Positions 7,333-16,186 of a stretch of 24,266 nt of DNA are shown one piece after another. Both the position numbers and the translations under genes were made by a program. The DNA is taken from positions 1 to 24,266 of the forward strand of contig CAMDGJ010000010.1 of the NCBI GenBank assembly GCA_945897545.1, in the 5' to 3' direction. The notes beneath the pieces were generated by a model. That model was not told the origin of the DNA and did no database searches. It was given only the letters and a program-made list of their open reading frames with translations. This DNA comes from Flavobacterium psychrophilum. Its GTDB lineage: Bacteria; Bacteroidota; Bacteroidia; Flavobacteriales; Flavobacteriaceae. The first letter of the stretch is position 1, and every line of letters starts with the position of its first letter.

Positions 7333-8568
7333 CTACCACTCATTTACTTTATTAGCATCCATTTTTATAAAAATGAAAAGCAAAATGGTAAAGCCCCAAA
7401 GTCCAGAACCACCATACGAAAAGAAAGGCAATGGCACCCCAATTGTTGGAAAAATACCTACTACCATAGCGATATTTACAAAGAAATGAAGGAATAAAAT
7501 ACCTGCAACACAATAGCCGTACACCCTGCTAAATTTTGTTTTTTGTCTTTCGGCCAGGTAAATTATCCTTAGAAATAATCCCACAAAAAGACCAACAACT
7601 AGAAGCGATCCTAAGAAACCCCATTCTTCACCCACTGTCGTGAAGATATAATCCGTGTGTTGTTCGGGTACAAATCCGCCTTTGGTTTGTGTGCCTTCAA
7701 GGAATCCTTTGCCAAACCAGCCTCCGGAACCTATTGCTATTTCAGATTGATTAGTATTGTACCCGATCCCTTTCATATCGACAGATTTACCTAATAATAT
7801 ATTGAAACGATCGCGGTGATGCTGTTTAAAAACATTGTTAAAAACATAATTCACAGACAAAACAAATCCAGAAATCAAAACAAAAAGTATACTGCTCAAA
7901 ACTAAATTTCTATCCCCTAATCTTGACTTGTAATGAATAAATACAATAGCGACTAATGTCAATAGAATTACATATTGAGGCTCCAAAACAAGAGTTAAAA
8001 CAAATAATAGAATGGCGACAAATCCAGTTAAAACATACCAAGCAGGTAAACCTTCTCGATATAAAACAATTATAAAGATGCTATAAATCAGTGCGCTTCC
8101 TGGGTCTGGCTGTGGCAATATTAACATTACAGGAAGAAACACGATGGCTAAAGCTTGAATTTGCCGATTAACATCCTTTAAGTTGATTTGCGAATCACTT
8201 AAATATTTGGCTAAAGCCAATGCTGTTGCTGCTTTTGCAAATTCTGATGGTTGAAGTGTAAAACTCCCAATACCATACCAGCAGCGTTGACCTGCTATCG
8301 TTTTCCCAAAAGCAAATAAACCAACCAATGACAATAAAGAAATTCCGTAAATGATACTGGCATATTTTTCATAAAATTTACCATCTACATAAAGCAAAAC
8401 GAAGATTAAAGGAATAGTAAAAACAATAAAAAGAAACTGTTTTTCAGCTGTTCCATCCGTTGACGATAATGATGAAGAGTATATGTTCAACCATCCCATT
8501 AGCACTAACAAGCCATAGATGACAATACACGTCCAGTCAATATTATTGGTTAAACTTTGATTTTTCAT
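7333..8568 (-). CDS. rodA: Peptidoglycan glycosyltransferase RodA (SEDS)
   Basis: RodA polymerises lipid II into glycan strands as the partner of PBP2 in the rod-elongation complex of the inner membrane. The 411-residue sequence is hydrophobic throughout, with about ten membrane spans. SEDS motifs are visible: LQPSEFAK (105-112), QPDPGSALIY (153-162), the PEQHTDYIF segment with the catalytic Asp306, and a C-terminal LPFFSYGGSGLWG. The ATG (8566-8568) abuts the mrdA stop directly (8569-8571), so the two are translated in tandem. RodA is the last gene of the purH-mreBCD-mrdA-rodA run. Its stop touches the end of the nuclease pseudogene on the other strand, and no hairpin terminator was recognised there. 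Confidence 0.96.
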   Translation of the reverse strand: MKNQSLTNNIDWTCIVIYGLLVLMGWLNIYSSSLSSTDGTAEKQFLFIVFTIPLIFVLLYVDGKFYEKYASIIYGISLLSLVGLFAFGKTIAGQRCWYGIGSFTLQPSEFAKAATALALAKYLSDSQINLKDVNRQIQALAIVFLPVMLILPQPDPGSALIYSIFIIVLYREGLPAWYVLTGFVAILLFVLTLVLEPQYVILLTLVAIVFIHYKSRLGDRNLVLSSILFVLISGFVLSVNYVFNNVFKQHHRDRFNILLGKSVDMKGIGYNTNQSEIAIGSGGWFGKGFLEGTQTKGGFVPEQHTDYIFTTVGEEWGFLGSLLVVGLFVGLFLRIIYLAERQKTKFSRVYGYCVAGILFLHFFVNIAMVVGIFPTIGVPLPFFSYGGSGLWGFTILLFIFIKMDANKVNEW

Positions 8569-10518
8569 TTAAAATGAAACTTTTTTTTGTTGTTTTGTTG
8601 TGTCTAATTTCGTTTTTGGAACAATCATTTTGCTTAATAAAATAGAATCTCTCTTTTTTATTTCTAGTTTAACAGCTTCAGATTGACCCCCTAATTTAGC
8701 ATATCGATCTTGCAAACTCCTTTCTAATGTTCTTTTTTCCAAGTCGGTTCTCGTAATTTTTCCCGTAAGGTATTTTTCAATCATTAAACTGGCAATTGGC
8801 CCAGCAATAACGGACCCAAATCCTCCATTTTCTACTAAAATAGCAATGGCAATTTTGGGATTATCTTTTGGTGCAAAAGCTACAAATATGGAATGATCTT
8901 CGAGTTGTGTTCTTTTGCCATTTATTTTGGCGAAATTCTCTGCTGTTCCTGTTTTTCCGCAAATCTCTATACCTTCAACTCTTAAGCCAGCAGCAGTACC
9001 AAAATTATAAACGTCAAATAACCCATTTATCATTGGTGGGAAATATTGCTTGTCAATAGTAGTTACGTGCTTTGTTGTAAACTTAGCATCAATTTTTTCG
9101 CCTTCAATTTTCTTTATGATATGAGGCGTGTAATAATAACCTTGATTAGCAACAGTTGCCATCATATTGGCCAATTGAATAGGCGTCATCAATACTTCAC
9201 CTTGACCTATTGCATTTGATATAATCGTTTTCCCACTGTAACCCCAACCAGGGTACATTTTTTTATAGGTTTTAGATGTGGGTACTTTACCTTTTTTACC
9301 AGTAGGTAAATCAGAACCCATAAATTGGCCTAAACCAAAACTTTTAACGTGACCACTCCAAACATCAACAGCATAGGGTGTTCTACTATATTTACCAATG
9401 GTTCGAAGATATACATTCGAAAAATAGGCATTACATGATTTATAAATACCAACATTTAAATCTCGCCTACCACCACCACAATGGCATCTTTGAAATCTAC
9501 CAGGTGCATAGGCAAAACCATTATTACACATAAAAGTTGTGTTAATATCTATTATTTTTTCTTGAAGACCAACAAGTCCCGTCAAAATTTTAAACGGGGA
9601 ACCAGGCGGGTATTCCGCTAATAATGCTCTGTCATAAAGTGGATTTGCAATAGAATCACGATACAATAAAGTATAATTTTTAGACCGTTGACGACCTACC
9701 AAAATTGCAGGATCATAAGACGGAGCGGTGACGAGCGCAAGAATCTCGCCTGTTGATGGCTCAATAGCAACAATACCTCCTCTTTTGTTAATCATTAATT
9801 CCTCGCCATATTTTTGAAGTTCGAGGTCTATTGTCAAATTGATATCTTCGCCTTGTACAGCAATAGTATCGTATTTTCCTTCTTTGAAAGAACCAATTTC
9901 ACGATTAAATTTGTCTTTTTGGTAATATTTCACACCTTTAATTCCGCGTAAAATTTCTTCATAACTTTCTTCAACTCCTTGTTTACCTAATAAATCTCCA
10001 CTGTTATAATAAGGGTTTTTGGCAACCAATTTTTCGTTAGCTTGTGTTATAAACCCAAAAATATTAGCTCCAAAATTGACCTGATAATCTCTAAGGGAAC
10101 GCTTTTGAAAATAAAAACCTTCGTATTTTCGAATTTTTTCTTGAAATGCTGCAAACTCACTTTTGTTCAATTGCGCTAAAAAAACGGATGGCAATCTTGG
10201 GCTGTACACTTTTGCTTTTGCAATTTTTTCAATATATTCTTCTTTGGTAATGTCTAATAATTGACAAAATTCCACCGTGTCAATATTTTTCAAATCCCTT
10301 GGAATCACCATAATATCGTAGGACGGCTGGTTTGCCACCAATAACTTCCCATTTCTGTCATAAATATAACCTCTTTCGGGATAATCATATTTAATTTTGA
10401 TGGCATTGTTATCTGATTTCAACTTAAAAGAATCGTCAATAATTTGCAGGTAGAAAAGACGTAGTACGAGTAATGACGCTACAATAATAATTAAGGAAGG
10501 CAGCAATACTTTTCTCAT
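8569..10518 (-). CDS. mrdA: Penicillin-binding protein 2, transpeptidase
   Basis: PBP2 is the class B transpeptidase that cross-links peptidoglycan during cell elongation. It has one N-terminal membrane anchor (about residues 4-24), a dimerisation/pedestal region starting near YPERGYIYDRNGKLL (46-60), and a transpeptidase domain with the three classical motifs: SxxK as SPFK (307-310, nucleophile Ser307), SxN as SCN (361-363) and KTG (522-524). A Cys-rich patch, RCHCGGG (344-350), lies between the first two, as in other flavobacterial PBP2 proteins I recall. The length of 649 residues is normal. The ATG overlaps the mreD stop by 4 bp (ATGA), and rodA follows with no gap, so the pair is co-expressed. 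Confidence 0.96.
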   Translation of the reverse strand: MRKVLLPSLIIIVASLLVLRLFYLQIIDDSFKLKSDNNAIKIKYDYPERGYIYDRNGKLLVANQPSYDIMVIPRDLKNIDTVEFCQLLDITKEEYIEKIAKAKVYSPRLPSVFLAQLNKSEFAAFQEKIRKYEGFYFQKRSLRDYQVNFGANIFGFITQANEKLVAKNPYYNSGDLLGKQGVEESYEEILRGIKGVKYYQKDKFNREIGSFKEGKYDTIAVQGEDINLTIDLELQKYGEELMINKRGGIVAIEPSTGEILALVTAPSYDPAILVGRQRSKNYTLLYRDSIANPLYDRALLAEYPPGSPFKILTGLVGLQEKIIDINTTFMCNNGFAYAPGRFQRCHCGGGRRDLNVGIYKSCNAYFSNVYLRTIGKYSRTPYAVDVWSGHVKSFGLGQFMGSDLPTGKKGKVPTSKTYKKMYPGWGYSGKTIISNAIGQGEVLMTPIQLANMMATVANQGYYYTPHIIKKIEGEKIDAKFTTKHVTTIDKQYFPPMINGLFDVYNFGTAAGLRVEGIEICGKTGTAENFAKINGKRTQLEDHSIFVAFAPKDNPKIAIAILVENGGFGSVIAGPIASLMIEKYLTGKITRTDLEKRTLERSLQDRYAKLGGQSEAVKLEIKKRDSILLSKMIVPKTKLDTTKQQKKVSF

Positions 10519-11021
10519 CTTCTATTTGGTTTAATGAGATAAATGATGATTATGCAGATGATTATTGTGAATATTGTGCTCAACATGGTTCTGAACAAAA
10601 TATCTAAGAAAAAACTTATTTTAAATGCTTCTAGTGTGAACAAGACGATATGATGAATTAGTACAGAAAGCAATATAAACGAAAATCGTTCCGGTGTCAA
10701 TACATCATTTAATTTAACAGTTTGGTATTCGTAGCTCAGTCCAAAAGAAAACTTAAAAAGATACGGCCTATAATAGGCTAATAGCAAACAAGCTGCAGTA
10801 TGAATACCACCAGAATTACTAAATAAGTCCATAGTAAGCCCAAGAAAAAAACTAGCTAACAAAAGTCCCGATTTATTGCTATTTACTGGATATAATATTA
10901 TAAAAAGGATATATGGATACGGATTAATATAACCTATAAAGTTCATATTATTGAAAACAATAATTTGCACCGCCAGTAAAAGCAGAAAACGAAATATATT
11001 TACGAATAAGGCACTATTCAT
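10515..11021 (-). CDS. mreD: Rod shape-determining protein MreD
   Basis: MreD is a small polytopic inner-membrane member of the elongasome. The 168-residue sequence contains about five hydrophobic spans. It carries the region GLTMDLFSNSGGIHTAA (61-77), the most recognisable MreD segment, where GxxxDxxS and a following Gly are typical. Sequence conservation in this family is low, so position between mreC and mrdA supports the call. Its ATG (11019-11021) overlaps the mreC stop by 8 bp (ATGAATAG), and its stop overlaps the mrdA start by 4 bp, which implies tight translational coupling. Confidence 0.92.
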   Translation of the reverse strand: MNSALFVNIFRFLLLLAVQIIVFNNMNFIGYINPYPYILFIILYPVNSNKSGLLLASFFLGLTMDLFSNSGGIHTAACLLLAYYRPYLFKFSFGLSYEYQTVKLNDVLTPERFSFILLSVLIHHIVLFTLEAFKISFFLDILFRTMLSTIFTIIICIIIIYLIKPNRR

Positions 11022-11838
11022 CTTTGTCTCCTTTTTCTAATTTCATAATCTCATCACGGTCTTTACTTTTAATAATATAGACATGGCCTAAATTTGTCAT
11101 ATCGTTAAAAAGTTTTATGTTTAAAGTGTAATAGTGAGTCTTGTTATCAACAAAAATTCTGTCAATAGTTCCAATATTAATATTTTCGGGGAAAATAACA
11201 GATTGTCCTCCAGTTACTATGGTGTCCCCTTTTCTAATCGCTGCCAATCTAGGAACATCAATCAACTGGGCATAACCAGTGCTTTTTCCATCCCAAATCA
11301 AAGAACCAAAATGATTTGATTTTTTGATTTTTGCGTTTATCTGGGACTTAACATTCAATATGCTGACAACGGTAGCATAATTTGGCGAAATGTTATCTAT
11401 TATTCCCACAATTCCCAAACTATTAATGACTCCCATATCTGTTTTCACTCCATCAAGACTTCCAGAGTTCAAGGTTAAATAATTTTCATAATCATTAAAG
11501 GAGTTGTGAATTACTTTTGAAACAATGATATCGGTCGGTTGCAGTCCTTTTATGCTATCCAATTTTGGAATGGACGCTGTATCTTTTAAATCAAAAAGTA
11601 GACTTCTTAATTTTGCGTTTTCTTGAGCAAGTGCGTCATTTTGTGTTCTCAAATTAAAATATTCGTTCACGTTGTTTATTCTTTCATAAGCTCCGCCGCT
11701 TAAAGAATTGGCAGAATTAATTACTTTACTTCTATGATACGAATGAGATTGAATAGTAAGAAATAACGAAATACCCAAAAGCAGCAAAAACAGCAATCTA
11801 TTACTGTTTTTAAATATAAAATTAAATATTTGCTGCAT
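11014..11838 (-). CDS. mreC: Rod shape-determining protein MreC
   Basis: MreC is a bitopic membrane protein that bridges cytoplasmic MreB with periplasmic PBP2. The 274-residue sequence has a single membrane span (about 12-28), a coiled coil (about 54-88, with NDALAQENAKLRSLL) and two beta-barrel modules. The conserved GSLDGVKTDMGVIN and TGGQSVIFPENINIGTI segments fall in those modules. The ATG at 11836-11838 is 61 bp after the mreB stop, a gap with no terminator. The protein ends in a charged tail (RDEIMKLEKGDKDE) that overlaps the start of mreD. Confidence 0.95.
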   Translation of the reverse strand: MQQIFNFIFKNSNRLLFLLLLGISLFLTIQSHSYHRSKVINSANSLSGGAYERINNVNEYFNLRTQNDALAQENAKLRSLLFDLKDTASIPKLDSIKGLQPTDIIVSKVIHNSFNDYENYLTLNSGSLDGVKTDMGVINSLGIVGIIDNISPNYATVVSILNVKSQINAKIKKSNHFGSLIWDGKSTGYAQLIDVPRLAAIRKGDTIVTGGQSVIFPENINIGTIDRIFVDNKTHYYTLNIKLFNDMTNLGHVYIIKSKDRDEIMKLEKGDKDE

Positions 11839-11899
11839 TTTTTACCTGTATAATAAATGTGTAAAACTGTAAACCTGAAACTCATAATTAAATATTGTA

Positions 11900-12928
11900 C
11901 TATTTAATCAAAACACTTTTGAATTTTACTAGATTTTTAAGCGCCATTCCTGTACCTCTTACAACCGCTCTTAATGGATCTTCGGCGATGTAAACAGGCA
12001 AATCAGTTTTCTGCGAAATTCTTTTATCAAGACCTCTCAACATTGATCCTCCTCCTGCAAGATAAATCCCTGTATTATAAATATCTGCCGCCAATTCCGG
12101 AGGTGTTTGAGATAATGTTTCCATTACGGCGTCCTCGATTCTTTGAATTGATTTATCCAAGGCTTTTGCAATTTCTCTATAGGTAACTGCTACTTGTTTT
12201 GGTTTACCTGTCAATAAATCTCTACCTTGAACCGACATTTCTTCAGGTGGTGTTTCTAAATCTTCGATGGCTGCTCCAACTTGAATTTTTATTTTTTCGG
12301 CTGTACTTTCTCCAACAAAAAGGTTGTGCTGAGTTCGCATATAATACACGATGTCATTGGTAAAAACATCACCGGCAATTTTCACTGATTTATCGCAAAC
12401 TATTCCGCCCAAAGCAATTACGGCTATTTCTGTAGTTCCACCACCGATATCTACGATCATATTTCCTTTGGGTTGCATAATATCGATACCGATACCAATT
12501 GCGGCTGCCATTGGTTCGTGAATTAAATATACTTCTTTTCCATTTACCCTTTCGCAGGATTCTTTTACCGCTCTCATTTCCACTTCGGTAATTCCTGACG
12601 GAATACAAACCACCATTCTCAATGCTGGAGTAAACATTCTTTTTTTCAATGCAGGAATGCTTTTGATAAGCATGCTAATCATTTTTTCAGATGCATCAAA
12701 ATCGGCAATTACACCGTCTTTCAGAGGCCTTATCGTTTTAATGTTTTCATGAGTTTTCCCTTGCATCATGCTAGCTTCTTTACCAACAGCAATTATTTTA
12801 CCCGAAACTCTATCTCGGGCAACAATGGATGGACTATCAATTACTACTTTATCATTGTGTATGATTAAAGTGTTTGCGGTACCAAGGTCTATCGCAATAT
12901 CCTCGGTCATGAAATCAAAAAATCCCAT
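11900..12928 (-). CDS. mreB: Rod shape-determining actin homologue MreB
   Basis: MreB is the cytoplasmic actin-like ATPase whose membrane-bound filaments guide the elongasome. The 342-residue sequence shows the ATP-binding motifs of the actin fold: phosphate-1 DLGTANT (14-20), the connecting EPMAAAIG (138-145), phosphate-2 DIGGGTTE (160-167), and an adenosine-type motif around TGIYLAGGGSMLRGLD. The amphipathic start MGFFDFMTED suits membrane association. The gene lies 53 bp after purH with no hairpin between, so readthrough from purH is likely. A possible own -7 element (12968-12975) is also present. Confidence 0.98.
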   Translation of the reverse strand: MGFFDFMTEDIAIDLGTANTLIIHNDKVVIDSPSIVARDRVSGKIIAVGKEASMMQGKTHENIKTIRPLKDGVIADFDASEKMISMLIKSIPALKKRMFTPALRMVVCIPSGITEVEMRAVKESCERVNGKEVYLIHEPMAAAIGIGIDIMQPKGNMIVDIGGGTTEIAVIALGGIVCDKSVKIAGDVFTNDIVYYMRTQHNLFVGESTAEKIKIQVGAAIEDLETPPEEMSVQGRDLLTGKPKQVAVTYREIAKALDKSIQRIEDAVMETLSQTPPELAADIYNTGIYLAGGGSMLRGLDKRISQKTDLPVYIAEDPLRAVVRGTGMALKNLVKFKSVLIK

Positions 12929-12967
12929 AAATTTTTAAGGGTTTAAAAGTTATTAATTTGTAACGTA

Positions 12968-12975
12968 CAAAGCTA
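12968..12975 (-). promoter_or_regulatory. Candidate internal -7 element for mreB
   Basis: The minus strand reads TAGCTTTG, an exact TAnnTTTG match, 40 bp before the mreB ATG and just after the purH stop. No TTG is found at the expected upstream spacing, which would fall within purH, so this is only a possible second start point for the mre genes. Confidence 0.3.
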
Positions 12976-12981
12976 AACAAA

Positions 12982-14508
12982 TTAATGTTTGAAATGACGT
13001 GTTCCTGTAAATACCATTGCAACTTTATTTTCATTGCAATAATCAATGCTTAATTGATCTTTTATTGAGCCTCCCGGCTGAATAACTGCAGTTATTCCTG
13101 CCTTTTTTGCAATTTCAACACAATCCGGAAAAGGAAAAAAAGCATCACTTGCCATTGAAGCTCCATTCAAATCAAAACCAAATATACGTGCTTTTTCAAT
13201 CGCTTGCAACAAGGCATCCACTCTAGAAGTTTGACCTGTGCCAGACGAAATCAAAGTCCCGTTTTTTGCAAAAACAATTGTGTTTGATTTTGTATTTTTA
13301 CATACTTTAGATGCAAATAGTAAATCTTCAATTTCTTGTTCTGAAGGACTTGTAAAAGTAACGGTTTTTAGGTCTGCTTTCGTATCAGTGATATTATTCC
13401 TTTCTTGGACCAAAAATCCGTTGAGGCAAGTTCGCACTTGTTTTTGAGGTAATTCTATTTCGTTTTGAACTAATATAATTCTATTTTTCTTTTCTTGCAA
13501 TATAGCGATGGCTGCTTCGTCATAACTTGGAGCAATAACTACTTCACAAAACAATTTGTTTATTTCGGTTGCAGTTACCAAATCAATTTTTGTGTTTGCT
13601 ATCAAAACACCACCAAATGCAGATGTTGGATCACAAGCTAAGGCTACATTATAAGCTTCGCTAATTGTTGCTCTGATCGCCAATCCGCAAGCATTATTGT
13701 GTTTTAATATGGCGAAAGTTGGTCCGTCGTTTTTGAATTCGTTAATCAAATTTACAGCGGCATCTACATCTAATAAATTGTTATAAGACAATTCTTTTCC
13801 GTGAACTTTCTGGAACATTGCATCGAAATCACCAAAGAAAAAACCTTTTTGATGCGGATTCTCACCATATCTCAAAACCCGTCCGCCTGCTACACTAGTT
13901 TTAAAAATAGTCTCGTCTATATTAAAATAATTGAAAATCGCAGTATCATAATGAGAAGAGATGTGAAATGCTTTTGTAGCAAATAATTTTCTGTCTTCTA
14001 ATGTTGTGGCACCATTCTGATTGGTAATCAAATCTAAAAGCAAACTATATTCTGCTACCGAAGGAACAATTACAGTTTCTTTAAAGTTTTTTGCAGCAGC
14101 ACGAATCAACGAGATACCACCAATGTCTATTTTTTCAATGACATCTTCTTCACTTGCTCCTGAAGCAACCGTTTTTTCGAAAGGATACAAATCAACAATC
14201 ACTAAGTCAATTTGAGGAATATCGTATTCCTTCATTTGTAGCGCATCACTTTCGTTATCTTGACGATTCAAGATGCCACCAAAAATTTTTGGATGTAGTG
14301 TTTTCACTCTTCCTCCAAGAATTGATGGATATGAAGTAACGTCTTCTACGGGAACAACAGGTATTCCTAGGTTTTTGATAAATTCTTCGGTCCCTCCAGT
14401 AGAATAAAAGATTACATTTTGTTCGTGCAATTTTTTAATTATTGGTTCTAAACCTTCTTTAGAAAAAACTGAAATTAATGCTGATTTGATTGTTTTTGTA
14501 GTGTTCAT
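12982..14508 (-). CDS. purH: Bifunctional AICAR transformylase / IMP cyclohydrolase
   Basis: PurH carries out the last two steps of de novo IMP synthesis in the cytoplasm. The N-terminal IMP cyclohydrolase half (MGS-like fold, about residues 1-190) has KTLHPKIFGGIL (69-80) and IDIGGISLIRAAAKN (127-141). The transformylase half has RYGENPHQ (213-220), the catalytic Lys-His of KHNNACG (269-270) and a C-terminal IQPGGSIKDQ. I chose the ATG at 14506-14508 (508 residues, normal length). An upstream in-frame TTG at 14526 would add six residues, but it lies about where transcription should begin from the promoter at 14532-14561. purH heads the run into mreB and is divergent from the permease gene. 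Confidence 0.97.
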   Translation of the reverse strand: MNTTKTIKSALISVFSKEGLEPIIKKLHEQNVIFYSTGGTEEFIKNLGIPVVPVEDVTSYPSILGGRVKTLHPKIFGGILNRQDNESDALQMKEYDIPQIDLVIVDLYPFEKTVASGASEEDVIEKIDIGGISLIRAAAKNFKETVIVPSVAEYSLLLDLITNQNGATTLEDRKLFATKAFHISSHYDTAIFNYFNIDETIFKTSVAGGRVLRYGENPHQKGFFFGDFDAMFQKVHGKELSYNNLLDVDAAVNLINEFKNDGPTFAILKHNNACGLAIRATISEAYNVALACDPTSAFGGVLIANTKIDLVTATEINKLFCEVVIAPSYDEAAIAILQEKKNRIILVQNEIELPQKQVRTCLNGFLVQERNNITDTKADLKTVTFTSPSEQEIEDLLFASKVCKNTKSNTIVFAKNGTLISSGTGQTSRVDALLQAIEKARIFGFDLNGASMASDAFFPFPDCVEIAKKAGITAVIQPGGSIKDQLSIDYCNENKVAMVFTGTRHFKH

Positions 14509-14531
14509 TTTGTAGTTAGATTTCAATGCTG

Positions 14532-14561
14532 CAAAAGTAGTTTTTTTGGAGTAAAATTCAA
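14532..14561 (-). promoter_or_regulatory. Bacteroidota-type promoter of purH
   Basis: On the minus strand, TTG (14559-14561) is followed after exactly 19 nt by TACTTTTG (14532-14539). This is a full match to TTG-N19-TAnnTTTG. The predicted transcript start near 14525 leaves a leader of about 17 nt before ATG 14508. It probably drives purH and, by readthrough, the mre genes. Confidence 0.7.
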
Positions 14562-14671
14562 ATGTATTTCTGTAACAATATGTTTAAAAAAACTACAAAT
14601 GTGATATTGAATTTTCATTAGGATTATGAAGAAAATTTATAGAATTTTACAATACCACTAAACACCGTTTT

Positions 14672-15919
14672 ATGCTAGTTTATTTTCGACTTTTATCAGA
14701 GAGTTTTGGTTTTGCGATGAATGCTTTACGGAATAATAAACTGCGAACTTTATTGTCGTTACTGGGTGTTACCATTGGTATTTTTTCGATCATTGCTGTA
14801 TTGGCAGCGGTAGATTCATTGGATAGAAAAATTACAAAGGATTTGAGTTCTCTAGATAAAAATACTATTTATTTAATGAAAATGTCTTTTGGCCCCTCTG
14901 AAATTCCACAATGGAAAAGAGAACAGTTTCCAAATGTAAAATACGAAGAATATACTTATTTGAAGGGCTCAATGTCTAATACAGAACAAATGGGATTTCA
15001 AATATTCACTAAAAGGGAGTCTATAAAATACGCCTCAAGTACTGTATCAGATGTTAATATAGTTCCAGTTTCACATGAATTTATTGACATCCAAGGACTC
15101 GAATTTGATTCAGGAAGATTTTATACTGAGTCTGAAGCCAATTCTGCTGCTCCAGTTGTAGTTATTGGAAATCAAATTGCTCAATCACTTTTTGAAAATG
15201 CTGAACCTATTGGCAAAAAAATACGTTTGTACGGTCAGAAATTTACTGTTATTGGAGTATTGAAAAAAGAAGGCGCAGGATTGTTTGGCGATGATGATAG
15301 CTCCGCTTTCATTCCAGTAAATTTTGTACGACAAAGGTTTGGAGATAATAACAAAGGATTGATTAATGTAATTATTTTTAAACCTGAAAAAGGTGCAGAT
15401 ATGGACGCATACAAAGCCGAAATGACACAAAAACTAAGGAATTTCCGCGGTATGAAAGCCGGCGAAATAGACAACTTCTTTATTAATGTTTTCTCCGGAT
15501 TCACAGATTTAATAGATGGAATTATTTCTCAAATGGATATTGTAGGCTGGATAATTAGTGGATTCTCCTTGCTTGTAGGCGGTTTTGGTATTGCCAACAT
15601 TATGTTTGTTTCTGTAAAAGAAAGAACCAATCTAATTGGGATTCAAAAATCATTAGGTGCTAAAAATAGATTTATTTTGTTTCAATTCTTGTTTGAAGCG
15701 ATTATACTTTCCGTATTTGGAGGAATTATAGGGTTATTTTTGGTTTGGATTATCTCCATAATATTGACTAAAGCATTGGAATTTGAATTTATTTTAGGAA
15801 TGGGTAATATTCTTTTAGGAACTGGACTAGCCGCTATAATTGGTTTAATCTCAGGGATTCTTCCGGCTATCGCTGCTTCAAAACTGGATCCGGTGGAGGC
15901 GATTAGAACGGGGATGTAG
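14672..15919 (+). CDS. ABC transporter permease, MacB/FtsX type
   Basis: This 415-residue inner-membrane protein has the MacB/FtsX architecture. A first span lies near residues 26-48 after the family opening FAMNALRNNKLRTLLS. A periplasmic MacB-type core (about 50-280) follows, then three C-terminal spans. The cytoplasmic coupling segment ERTNLIGIQKSLGAKNRF, the equivalent of the common REIGIRKALGA motif, sits between the first two of these. Relatives act in mechanotransmission, lipoprotein release or macrolide/peptide efflux. No ATPase gene is adjacent, so the partner must be encoded elsewhere and the substrate is unknown. It is divergent from purH. No consensus promoter was recognised upstream. 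Confidence 0.93.
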   Translation: MLVYFRLLSESFGFAMNALRNNKLRTLLSLLGVTIGIFSIIAVLAAVDSLDRKITKDLSSLDKNTIYLMKMSFGPSEIPQWKREQFPNVKYEEYTYLKGSMSNTEQMGFQIFTKRESIKYASSTVSDVNIVPVSHEFIDIQGLEFDSGRFYTESEANSAAPVVVIGNQIAQSLFENAEPIGKKIRLYGQKFTVIGVLKKEGAGLFGDDDSSAFIPVNFVRQRFGDNNKGLINVIIFKPEKGADMDAYKAEMTQKLRNFRGMKAGEIDNFFINVFSGFTDLIDGIISQMDIVGWIISGFSLLVGGFGIANIMFVSVKERTNLIGIQKSLGAKNRFILFQFLFEAIILSVFGGIIGLFLVWIISIILTKALEFEFILGMGNILLGTGLAAIIGLISGILPAIAASKLDPVEAIRTGM

Positions 15920-15928
15920 TGTTTTAGT

Positions 15929-15957
15929 ATTCAGTTTTTGAGTGTTCACTGTTCAGG
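15929..15957. repeat. Short degenerate GTTCAGT-like repeats
   Basis: Just after the permease stop, the words ATTCAGT (15929-15935), GTTCACT (15944-15950) and GTTCAGG (15951-15957) recur. They look like a decayed tandem array, possibly the remnant of a larger simple repeat. Confidence 0.35.
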
Positions 15958-15976
15958 GCTCAAGACAAAAAAAATT

Positions 15977-16087
15977 GACCGCAAATTGCACAAATTCGCG
16001 CAAATTATTAAGTCAAGCGAAGCAAATAGGAAAAGTAAATTAATTTTAGGCTACAATAAAATTTGCGATAATCTGTGAATCTGTGGC
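15977..16087. repeat. Inverted-repeat intergenic element B
   Basis: The left arm (15977-16006, starting GACCGCAAATTGCACAAATT) and the right arm (16060-16087, AATTTGCGATAATCTGTGAA followed by TCTGTGGC) are imperfect inverted repeats of about 30 bp around a 53-bp centre. Shared words in the same orientation are CGCAAATT and CACA[AG]ATT. The arms start with ACCGCAAA, as in element A at 2721. It occupies the gap between the permease and the HMG-CoA reductase and encodes nothing visible. Confidence 0.55.
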
Positions 16088-16150
16088 TAACTTTTAAAAG
16101 CAATACCCCCTGCTTATATAAAGAAAACTATTTCAATAAAATGTAAACCG

Positions 16151-16158
16151 TATCTTTG
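16151..16158 (+). promoter_or_regulatory. Candidate -7 element for HMG-CoA reductase
   Basis: TATCTTTG is an exact TAnnTTTG match 28 bp before the ATG at 16187. No TTG occurs at the normal spacing upstream, so only half of the promoter is supported. Confidence 0.45.
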
Positions 16159-16186
16159 CAATATCATAAACCGATATTTAAAAAAT

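Noticed and set aside
14509..14526. N-terminal extension of PurH starting at TTG 14526
   Set aside because: The extension coincides with the predicted transcript start and adds residues not needed for normal PurH length.
14559..14566. Second -7-like word on the minus strand (TACATTTG) upstream of purH
   Set aside because: No TTG occurs at usable spacing; the neighbouring word TACTTTTG has one at exactly 19 nt.
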